Positions 8,100 through 14,676 of a stretch of DNA of 64,000 nt are shown one piece after another (the first letter of the stretch is position 1; each line of letters starts with the position of its first letter). The notes below the pieces were generated by a model. That model searched no databases. It was given only the letters and a program-made list of their open reading frames with translations, and was not told where the DNA came from. Source of the DNA: Candidatus Aminicenantota bacterium (GTDB lineage: Bacteria; Acidobacteriota; Aminicenantia; Aminicenantales; Saccharicenantaceae); NCBI GenBank assembly GCA_026393975.1, contig JAPKZD010000013.1, forward strand, positions 21,020 to 85,019. The letters run 5' to 3'. The position numbers and the translations under genes were made by a program.

Positions 8100-9362
8100 C
8101 TATTCCTCGACCGCGAGGATATCTTTGTGGCGGACAGCCCCGATGAGCTTCCCTTTGCGATCGACAAGCGGCAGGGATCGGAAATCGTACTTGGCGAACT
8201 CGCGCGCGGCGTCGGAGGTCGTGTCCTCAGGCGAAAGACTGATGACTTGTTCCGTCATCAGGCTACCCAGCGTTGCCTCGGGCCCGGCCTTGATCAGCTC
8301 CCGGATGTCGATGACGCCTTTGAGCGTCCTGTCCGGGGCGACGACATAGACGTACATGAAGATATCGTAGCGCTTCGATTTGTCCCGGAACTTCGTCAGG
8401 GCGTCGTCGACCGTGGCTGTCTCCGGCAGGGCCACGTAGTTGTTCGTGGCGAGGGACATCAAGTTGATCTCGTGCTTGTTCAGGAGTTCGTTGACCTTGG
8501 CGCTGCACTCGTGGGGCAGGGAACCCTTGAAGGCCTCGGCCTCGTGGCGGGGCAGGATCTCCAGGATGTCGGCGATCTGGGCCGGAGTCATGGTGTTCAG
8601 AAGCTCGATGATCCTTTCCCGCCGGACAGAGGCCACCAGCTGCCGCTGGACCCGGGGCTCGGTTTCTTCCAACGCATCCGCGGCCGTCTCGGTATCCAGG
8701 GCGTTGAAGACGGAGATCCGCTCCTCGCCGCTCAGTTCCTCGAGGATGTCGGCCAGGTCCGCCGGATGGATGTCCGCGATCCTGTCCCAGGAGATGTTCA
8801 GCTTGACGTCGCCCTTGAACCGGCCGATGTCCGAGGGAAGGGACTGGACATACTGCCAGGGCAGGAGCCGGGGCTCCTTGAAGGCGCCGCCGAGAAGCCT
8901 GGCCAGCCAGCGCATCCTGAGCCGGCGTAGCATCCCCAGCTTGCCAACGTCCACGTGGACGACGATCAGCCGGCCTTCCGCGTGGAGGAGGTGGATGTCG
9001 TAGACGACTTCGACCTCATATTCGTCCGTGTCGATGATGCGCTTGTCGAGGATCATGTCCTTGATCAGGATCCTCTCGGGTTCGCTCTTGAATTCCTTGA
9101 GCGCGAGGCCTTCCGGGACGTTGATGACGATCTTACGATTGTCCATGGCCTTGACGCAGCTGAAAGGGACCGCGAGCGGGGGGCGGCCGAACGTGCGGTT
9201 CACGATCAAATTGACGACTTCGGGATACGGGCCGTCGTGCTTGATCTCGAGGTCCCGCAACCGGCCCAAAACGGTCTTGGGCTCCTGGACGATTTTGTCG
9301 CCGACGAGCTGGCTGATGAAAAAGAATTCCGCCGGTCCCCGGTTTTTCTCTTTGTCGTTCAT
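8100..9362 (-). CDS. Soluble MgtE-N / CBS-pair protein with N-terminal PRC-barrel-like domain
   Basis: 420 aa. Residues about 10-170 hold two beta-rich PRC-barrel-like units (VLGRLRDLEIKHDGPYPEV is typical). Residues about 195-300 are the MgtE N-terminal superhelical domain (HPADLADILEELSGEER, TPAQIADILEILPRHE). Residues about 305-420 are a CBS pair ending in LPLVDRKGKLIGAV. The transmembrane transport domain of MgtE is absent. In MgtE these cytosolic domains bind Mg2+ and gate the channel. The gene is 7 nt downstream of a 58-aa membrane protein and an Nramp-related transporter, so I infer that it is their Mg2+-sensing regulatory subunit. Confidence 0.88.
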   Translation of the reverse strand: MNDKEKNRGPAEFFFISQLVGDKIVQEPKTVLGRLRDLEIKHDGPYPEVVNLIVNRTFGRPPLAVPFSCVKAMDNRKIVINVPEGLALKEFKSEPERILIKDMILDKRIIDTDEYEVEVVYDIHLLHAEGRLIVVHVDVGKLGMLRRLRMRWLARLLGGAFKEPRLLPWQYVQSLPSDIGRFKGDVKLNISWDRIADIHPADLADILEELSGEERISVFNALDTETAADALEETEPRVQRQLVASVRRERIIELLNTMTPAQIADILEILPRHEAEAFKGSLPHECSAKVNELLNKHEINLMSLATNNYVALPETATVDDALTKFRDKSKRYDIFMYVYVVAPDRTLKGVIDIRELIKAGPEATLGSLMTEQVISLSPEDTTSDAAREFAKYDFRSLPLVDRKGKLIGAVRHKDILAVEE

Positions 9363-9369
9363 GACGCCT

Positions 9370-9546
9370 TCACTTCTTCACCATGCTGATGAATTTCAGG
9401 ACGAGGATCCCGACCAGGAGGATCAGGTAGAGCCTCAGCAGGAACAATGCGACTTTGACGCCTTTGGTCATCTTGACGCGGGGCTTGCCGTATTTCCGGT
9501 TGATCTCGCGGATCTTGCTGAAGCGGCCCTTGAACCAATTTCTCAC
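9370..9546 (-). CDS. Small membrane protein, 58 aa
   Basis: A short frame with GTG at 9546 (GGGAGAG about 6 nt upstream) and TGA at 9370. It has a strongly basic N-terminal half (KGRFSKIREINRKYGKPRVK) and one hydrophobic helix (VALFLLRLYLILLVGILVL), ending KFISMVKK, which predicts a single-pass protein with a positive cytosolic tail. It lies between the transporter gene (24-nt gap) and the MgtE-N/CBS gene (7-nt gap) in the same direction. No family recognised. Its position suggests a small subunit or adaptor linking the transporter to the cytosolic sensor. Confidence 0.7.
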   Translation of the reverse strand: MRNWFKGRFSKIREINRKYGKPRVKMTKGVKVALFLLRLYLILLVGILVLKFISMVKK

Positions 9547-9570
9547 GTGGGACTCTCCCGTCTCTTTCCG

Positions 9571-10881
9571 TTATTGAAAAATCCTGGGGAATAGCGCGCT
9601 GACCGCGTAGAGCGTGGACAGGAGCACGATGATGACGACGATCGACACGCTGACGATGTTCTGGGCGCGCGTGTTCTTGTATTTCCCCATGAGCTCGCTG
9701 TCGTTGAGAAGGAGGATCAAAAAGACCAGGGCGGCCGGCAGCAGGGTCACGGCGATGACCTGGACGAAGAGCGTGATCAGCACCAGGGGGGCGCCCGGGA
9801 TCAGGACCACGGTGCCCGCCGAGAGGAGCAGGATGAAATAGCTGCCGTAGAACCAGGGCGCTTCCTTGATTTTGTTGTTCAAGGAATGGGCCCAGCCGAA
9901 GATCTCGCCGAAGGCCCAGGAACTGGCCAGCGAAATGCAGATGGCGCCCAGGAACCCGGCGTCGAACAGGCCGATCGCCAGAAAAGTCCCCAGGTATTTG
10001 TTGATCCCCATCAGCGCCTGGGACGCTTGGGCGGCGCTGTCGATCTGGACGCCCTTGAGGACCGTGGCCGTGACGATAATGACGAAGCCGGCCACGAGCA
10101 CGGTGCACATGGCCCCGACGAAGGTGTCGACCTTGCCGAACGGGATGTCCTTTTCGTCCATGCCCTTATCGACCACGGCGCTCTGCTGGAAGAAGATCAT
10201 CCAGGGCGCGATGGTCGTGCCGATGTTCGCCATCAGGAAGAAGAAGATGTTGTTGTTGAATCCGCCGGGGAAGCCGGGGACGAGAGCCCCGCGCAGGACT
10301 TCGGAAACGGACGGGTGGACCATGAACGCGGCCGGAATATAGATCAGGTTGAGCCCGCAGAAGAACAGGGCGACCTTTTCCCATGTCCAGTAGCGGCCCT
10401 GCAGGACCATGATGCCCATGACGATGGAGACAACGATCACGGTCACGAAGGGTGGGACGTGAAAAATGCTCAGGGCCGCCGTCATGCCGATGAATTCGGT
10501 GATCAGGGTCAGCCAGTCCGCGAGGACGAGGTCGGTCAGCGAAAACCAACCCCAGAACTTGCCGAACGTCTCGAAAATGGCCTCGGCGTGTCCCCGTTTG
10601 GTGACGGCGCCGAGACGGACGGTCATTTCCTGGACATAATACGCGGCGGGGCCCAGGATGACGAGGAACCAGAGAAGGCCGTACCCGAAACGGGCGCCGG
10701 TGGCGGCGTAGGTCGTGATCCCTCCGGCATCATTGTCGGCCACCATCACGATGATCCCCGGCCCGGCAACGGCCAGGAAAATGGACAGCCACTTAGCGAT
10801 GCGGCGGTAGCGATAGAAGAGCCGCGGAACGATCCCGATGCCTCGCTTGTGTACAGCCGAAGCTTCGACTGGGGCCCTCAT
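9571..10881 (-). CDS. Nramp-related (probable Mg2+) transporter
   Basis: 436 aa from the ATG at 10881, chosen because GAGGA lies 5 nt upstream; a longer frame upstream has no site and precedes the promoter. About eleven hydrophobic helices with the Nramp pattern. In TM1 the classical DPGN metal motif is DAGG (in ADNDAGGITTY), and in TM6 the MPHN motif is APWM (in TIAPWMIFFQQS). Loss of the TM1 Asn and the TM6 Met while keeping the Asp is, as I recall, what distinguishes Nramp-related magnesium transporters from Mn/Fe Nramps. The linked MgtE-N/CBS gene supports Mg2+ as substrate. It heads a three-gene minus-strand operon. Confidence 0.85.
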   Translation of the reverse strand: MRAPVEASAVHKRGIGIVPRLFYRYRRIAKWLSIFLAVAGPGIIVMVADNDAGGITTYAATGARFGYGLLWFLVILGPAAYYVQEMTVRLGAVTKRGHAEAIFETFGKFWGWFSLTDLVLADWLTLITEFIGMTAALSIFHVPPFVTVIVVSIVMGIMVLQGRYWTWEKVALFFCGLNLIYIPAAFMVHPSVSEVLRGALVPGFPGGFNNNIFFFLMANIGTTIAPWMIFFQQSAVVDKGMDEKDIPFGKVDTFVGAMCTVLVAGFVIIVTATVLKGVQIDSAAQASQALMGINKYLGTFLAIGLFDAGFLGAICISLASSWAFGEIFGWAHSLNNKIKEAPWFYGSYFILLLSAGTVVLIPGAPLVLITLFVQVIAVTLLPAALVFLILLLNDSELMGKYKNTRAQNIVSVSIVVIIVLLSTLYAVSALFPRIFQ

Positions 10882-10934
10882 CAGATCCTCGCATAGTCGT
10901 CTCTCGCTATTGATCCTGATTTGTTCTCGCAATA

Positions 10935-10962
10935 TATATACCGCTGTTCGCGGCCTTGTCAA
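10935..10962 (-). promoter_or_regulatory. Sigma-70 promoter of the Nramp-related operon
   Basis: Minus strand: TTGACA at 10957-10962, 16-nt spacer, TATATA at 10935-10940, giving a leader of roughly 45 nt to the ATG at 10881. Confidence 0.7.
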
Positions 10963-11056
10963 TATGCCGAATCGCGCCGTTTAAAATCTTACCGAAGACC
11001 AATATGTGATCAGAGAGTCCTAGACGTAAACCGTGTTTGTTAGTTCTAAAAAAGTC

Positions 11057-11086
11057 TTGACACTAATCCGCGGTCGGGACTATCAT
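11057..11086 (+). promoter_or_regulatory. Sigma-70 promoter of the PAS/kinase island
   Basis: TTGACA at 11057-11062, 18-nt spacer, TATCAT at 11081-11086. Transcription would begin at about 11093, giving a leader of roughly 140 nt. Confidence 0.6.
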
Positions 11087-11091
11087 CATTT

Positions 11092-11219
11092 CGTGATGGG
11101 AGGCATTGGTGCCGAGCTTTGTACGCTGGCGGATGCGCACACTTCGAAAAAGGGATTTCCAGTCAGCTCAACCCAAGTGTCTTGTGCCGAGCAGCACAAG
11201 GCCTTGGGTTTTTATTTTT
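11092..11219 (+). ncRNA. Structured leader ending in an intrinsic terminator (attenuator/riboswitch-like or sRNA)
   Basis: Between the promoter and the first gene of the AT-rich island lies GC-rich, foldable sequence: a GGCA-TTGG-TGCC hairpin near 11102-11113 and a possible CTGG/CCAG long-range pair. A very strong hairpin follows: AACCCAAG (11170-11177) pairs with CTTGGGTT (11203-11210), and CTTGTGC (11181-11187) with GCACAAG (11194-11200) around a 6-nt loop, then TTTATTTTTA. The AAGGAGG ribosome binding site follows at once. A terminator between promoter and gene means either conditional read-through or an independent small RNA. I cannot match it to a known riboswitch class. Confidence 0.6.
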
Positions 11220-11236
11220 AAGGAGGGCTTGAAAAA

Positions 11237-12187
11237 ATGAAAGGTAAAAAGCAAAGGGGAGAGGCAGGGATTGAAGTGCTCTTGGAGTATGCCAATAGCA
11301 TCATTTCTACATTAAGGGAGCCATTTATTGTTTTAGATAAGAGGTTAATTATCATTTTTGCCAACAACGCTTTTTATACGACATTTAAGGTTACAGACAA
11401 AGGGACAATAGGTCAGCCCCTTCCAAGTTTAGGTAATGGGCAATGGAATATTCCTAAGCTGCTTCAGCTATTACAAGAAATTGTACCAAAAAATAGAGTT
11501 GTGACAGATTTTGAAGTTGAGCATACATTTAGCCACATTGGACCGCGAGTTATGCTCCTGAGTGCCAGCCAGTTGCGCGTTCCTAAGCATATAGCAGCAA
11601 TAATAACGGCAAAGGCAATTGGCGAAAGCGAAGGAGAAGGAGATGAAGAGCTGATCCTTCTGGCTATTGAAGATATCACCGAGCGTAAGCGTTTACAAAA
11701 AGAATTAAAGGATTCCGAGGAGCGTTTTCGCAGGGCCTTTGAAACATCGCGGGATGGATTATTGCTTGTTCATAAAACCGAAGCTGACATTCTTAATTCC
11801 AATGCATCTGTCCAGGGATTGCTGGGTTATTCCCAGCCGGAGTTTTTAAACTTGAAACTCTGGGAAATCGGCGTGACCAAAGACGACAAGGATTTTCAAG
11901 AGACGTTGGTTAAATTGGAAAAAGATGGTGCTGTTTTTTACGAAGATGTGGAAGTCGTAACCAAAAAGGGCCAGAATATACACGCAGATGTTTTTTTGGT
12001 TGACAGGGCAAAAGTTATGCAATGCAATATCCGCGACATCACGGAAAGGAAAAAAATACAAGGTGATTTAGAAGAGAAGATGAAGAACTTGGAGCGGTTC
12101 AGCGACTTTGCCGTGGAAAGAGAATTAAAGATGGAAGAGCTGGAGAAGAAGGAAAAAGAGATGGAGGAAAAGTTAAAAGGCAAATGA
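11237..12187 (+). CDS. PAS-PAS sensor protein without a kinase domain
   Basis: 316 aa with a strong AAGGAGG site. Two PAS-like domains, about residues 17-155 and 160-280, each end in a DITERK linker (EDITERKRLQKEL, RDITERKKIQ). The C-terminal 40 residues are a highly charged coiled coil (LEKKEKEMEEKLKGK). There is no histidine-kinase, GGDEF or other output domain. It overlaps the next gene by 4 nt, which begins with another PAS domain and carries the kinase, so the pair may form a heteromeric sensor. Base composition is clearly AT-richer than the flanking genes. Confidence 0.85.
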   Translation: MKGKKQRGEAGIEVLLEYANSIISTLREPFIVLDKRLIIIFANNAFYTTFKVTDKGTIGQPLPSLGNGQWNIPKLLQLLQEIVPKNRVVTDFEVEHTFSHIGPRVMLLSASQLRVPKHIAAIITAKAIGESEGEGDEELILLAIEDITERKRLQKELKDSEERFRRAFETSRDGLLLVHKTEADILNSNASVQGLLGYSQPEFLNLKLWEIGVTKDDKDFQETLVKLEKDGAVFYEDVEVVTKKGQNIHADVFLVDRAKVMQCNIRDITERKKIQGDLEEKMKNLERFSDFAVERELKMEELEKKEKEMEEKLKGK

Positions 12188-13833
12188 GTTTTAATGGCCT
12201 AGCCAGAAACTTGAATCTTGATCAAGAAGGATATTTCGAGGGCATCATGTCCTCGATGACGGATGCTCTGATCGTGGTTAATCCCGATGCTACGCTAAGG
12301 TCGGTCAATAGAGCCGCCTTAGATATGTTGGATTACAAGGAAGAGGAACTTATCGGCCAACCGGTGGAAACAATTATTCTCCAAGAAGAAGGTCAACGGC
12401 TTACATGCTTCCAAAATATATTCGTCACTGGCGTGACGTTTAATATGGGTTTAACTTTTCTGACCAAACAGAGGAAGAGAATTCCCGTAAATATTAGTGG
12501 TGCGGCGATTCAGCAAGAGGGCAAGATTATCGGCATTGTAGGCGTAGCCAGAGATATGCGCCAGATCAGGACAAGCATAAGCGAGTGGGAGGAGAAGAAA
12601 ACAGAAATTGAAGAGCGCGGCAAAAAATCAGTCCGGATGCAGAGGGCCATGTTGCATATCATGGGCGATTTGGATATTTCTAATAAGGAGATAGGAAAGG
12701 CAAACAAAGAATTACAGAAACTCGACCAGCTTAAATCTGATTTTGTCTCCACGGTCTCGCATGAATTGCGTTCACCTTTAACTGTGACCAGAGAGGCAAT
12801 TTCGCAGGTATTAGACGGCGTCTGCGGCGAAATCAATGAAGAGCAAAAACAGTTCTTATTCATGTCTATCGAGGGGATTGACCGACTAGCGCGCCTCATC
12901 GAGAATCTTCTGGATATATCTAAAATTGAGTCGCACAAAATTGATCTCAAAAGAGAATTGGTAGACATCGTGTCTTTAGCTAAAGAAGTGAGTTCGAGCT
13001 TTGCCTTTGCTTTTCAAAGCAAAGGGTTAGTGGCAAAATACAATTTCCCCAAGGATAAGATAGAGCTTTACGTAGATAAAGACAGGATTATCCAGATATT
13101 CGTGAATTTAATGAGTAATGCCGTTAAATTCACTCCGGCTGGTTATATAGAAATTTCCATCGTTGATAAAGAAAATGTCGTAGAATGCTTCGTTTCCGAT
13201 ACTGGCATAGGTATTTCAGATGAGGATCTGCTTAAAGTATTTGACAAATTTGAACAATTTGGCCGGGAATTTGAGTGCGCAGAAAAAGGCACTGGCCTTG
13301 GATTGGCTATCTCTAAAGGTAATATTGAATTACATCGGGGACTAATCTGGGCAGAAAGTAAGTTAGGCCAGGGAACTAAGATCAGTTTTACCCTGCCCAA
13401 ATACAGCCCAAGGGAGTTATTTAAGGAATATGTCACTAACGGTTTGGCAAAGGCGATTAAAGCGGGCGCACCTTTATCCATTATCGTTTTTGAAGTCAAA
13501 TATTATGATACCTTACGGGAAAAGTCTGGCCAGGATAAAATCGCATCTATTGTGCACAGTTTAGGGCAGCTCATCAAAACTGACCTCAGGCGTAAATCGG
13601 ATATTAGTATTAAAGATAGCCGGGCAATTTTAGTGGTGTTGCCGGAGACCGATAAAAAATGTGCATGGGCAACAGCAGATAGACTGAAATCAAGTTTTGA
13701 CGATTACTTATCCAAGGAAGGATTAGTTAAAGACGTAGAGGTTGACTCAAGAATCGCCAGTTTTCCCGAAGATGCTCAGACAGAAGAAGAGTTGTTAAAT
13801 GGAGTGCAATTGCAAGAGAATATAGAAAAATGA
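12184..13833 (+). CDS. PAS histidine kinase with C-terminal degenerate GGDEF-like domain
   Basis: 549 aa. PAS at about residues 20-130; coiled coil; HisKA with phospho-acceptor His193 in TVSHELRSPL; HATPase with the N box (LMSNAVKFTPAG), G1 (SDTGIGIS) and G2 (GTGLGLAISKGNIELHRG) up to about residue 405. The last 140 residues resemble a nucleotide-cyclase/GGDEF fold (LSIIVFEVKYYDTLREKSGQDKIASIVHSLGQLIKTDLRRKSD cut by shorter elements) but have no GGDEF signature, so it should not make c-di-GMP. No transmembrane helices, hence a cytosolic sensor. Two lone receivers follow and are its probable phospho-targets. Confidence 0.9.
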   Translation: MSFNGLARNLNLDQEGYFEGIMSSMTDALIVVNPDATLRSVNRAALDMLDYKEEELIGQPVETIILQEEGQRLTCFQNIFVTGVTFNMGLTFLTKQRKRIPVNISGAAIQQEGKIIGIVGVARDMRQIRTSISEWEEKKTEIEERGKKSVRMQRAMLHIMGDLDISNKEIGKANKELQKLDQLKSDFVSTVSHELRSPLTVTREAISQVLDGVCGEINEEQKQFLFMSIEGIDRLARLIENLLDISKIESHKIDLKRELVDIVSLAKEVSSSFAFAFQSKGLVAKYNFPKDKIELYVDKDRIIQIFVNLMSNAVKFTPAGYIEISIVDKENVVECFVSDTGIGISDEDLLKVFDKFEQFGREFECAEKGTGLGLAISKGNIELHRGLIWAESKLGQGTKISFTLPKYSPRELFKEYVTNGLAKAIKAGAPLSIIVFEVKYYDTLREKSGQDKIASIVHSLGQLIKTDLRRKSDISIKDSRAILVVLPETDKKCAWATADRLKSSFDDYLSKEGLVKDVEVDSRIASFPEDAQTEEELLNGVQLQENIEK

Positions 13834-13855
13834 CTGAAAGGAAGGCTTGATAAAC

Positions 13856-14224
13856 ATGGCTAAGAAAATATTGATTGTTGACGATGATAAACGGATTGTT
13901 TTACTTCTCGCCTCGCGGCTAAAGGCAAATAACTACGAGATAGCCGTGGCTTATGATGCGTTGCAGGCTGTCGCCCAGGCCTTTAGCGAGAAACCCGATT
14001 TAATTCTTTTAGATATGAAGATGCCTGCGGGTAGCGGTGTCAGCGTGATGGATGATTTAAGGAATTCCACAAATACAGCTTTGATCCCGGTCATTGTCAT
14101 TACGGCTTATCCCAGCATTGAAATACAGCAGAAGGTGAAAGAAATGGGGGCTGTAGGTTTTATCTCTAAACCATTTAAGGCTGAAGATCTGTTGCCGAGG
14201 ATCAGGAAGGTCTTAGGTGAATAA
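13856..14224 (+). CDS. Single-domain response regulator (CheY-like receiver)
   Basis: 122 aa from ATG 13856 (AAAGGAAGG 10 nt upstream); the upstream TTG at 13847 would leave no space for a ribosome binding site. Only a receiver domain: acidic pocket DDD in LIVDDDKR, phospho-acceptor Asp in LILLDMKMP, Thr in IVITAY and Lys in ISKPF. No output domain, so signalling must go through protein contacts or phosphorelay. AT-rich like the kinase gene 22 nt upstream. Confidence 0.93.
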   Translation: MAKKILIVDDDKRIVLLLASRLKANNYEIAVAYDALQAVAQAFSEKPDLILLDMKMPAGSGVSVMDDLRNSTNTALIPVIVITAYPSIEIQQKVKEMGAVGFISKPFKAEDLLPRIRKVLGE

Positions 14225-14249
14225 GCCGAGAAGGGAAGGAATAGAGTAT

Positions 14250-14618
14250 ATGGCTAAGAAAATATTAGTCGTCGACGATGAACCTCATCTTGTCAAGTTG
14301 TTGCAGGCTAGGCTGGAAAAGAATGGATACAGTGTTATCGTTGCTTCTGACGGTCAGGAAGCCCTTGACAAAACTTATCAGGAAAATCCGGATTTAATAA
14401 TATTGGATATCATGTTGCCTATTATCGATGGGTATCATGTTTGTCAAACGCTTAGATCCGATGACAAATATAAAGCAATTCCCATTATCATGTTGACGGG
14501 TCGTACGCTGGCGCAGGACATCAAAATGGGCATGGACTTAGGCGCGGTTTCTTATGTGCAAAAGCCGTTTAAGCCAAATGTGTTATTGGGGATCATCCAG
14601 GGATTAATTAAGAAATAA
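14250..14618 (+). CDS. Second single-domain response regulator
   Basis: 122 aa from ATG 14250, with AAGGGAAGGA 9 nt upstream; an alternative GTG-type start at 14217 overlaps the previous gene and lacks a site. Receiver residues are complete: DDE in LVVDDEPH, Asp in IILDIMLP, Thr in IMLTGR, Lys in VQKPF. It begins with nearly the same residues as the previous receiver (MAKKIL.VDD), suggesting a duplicated pair downstream of one kinase. It is the last gene of the AT-rich island; composition rises towards the genome norm after it. Confidence 0.93.
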   Translation: MAKKILVVDDEPHLVKLLQARLEKNGYSVIVASDGQEALDKTYQENPDLIILDIMLPIIDGYHVCQTLRSDDKYKAIPIIMLTGRTLAQDIKMGMDLGAVSYVQKPFKPNVLLGIIQGLIKK

Positions 14619-14640
14619 ACCTTGTGGCTTTTCGTGTTTA

Positions 14641-14670
14641 TTGACAGTCCCCCCCGGCCGGCGATACAGT
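14641..14670 (+). promoter_or_regulatory. Sigma-70 promoter placed 6 nt before an ATG (possible leaderless mRNA)
   Basis: TTGACA at 14641-14646, 18-nt spacer, TACAGT at 14665-14670. The ATG of the next gene is at 14677, the position where transcription would start, and no Shine-Dalgarno sequence precedes it. Confidence 0.55.
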
Positions 14671-14676
14671 ATTGGC

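Noticed and set aside
11033..11221. Short open frame in the leader of the PAS island
   Set aside because: It runs straight through the promoter and the terminator hairpin and has no ribosome binding site.
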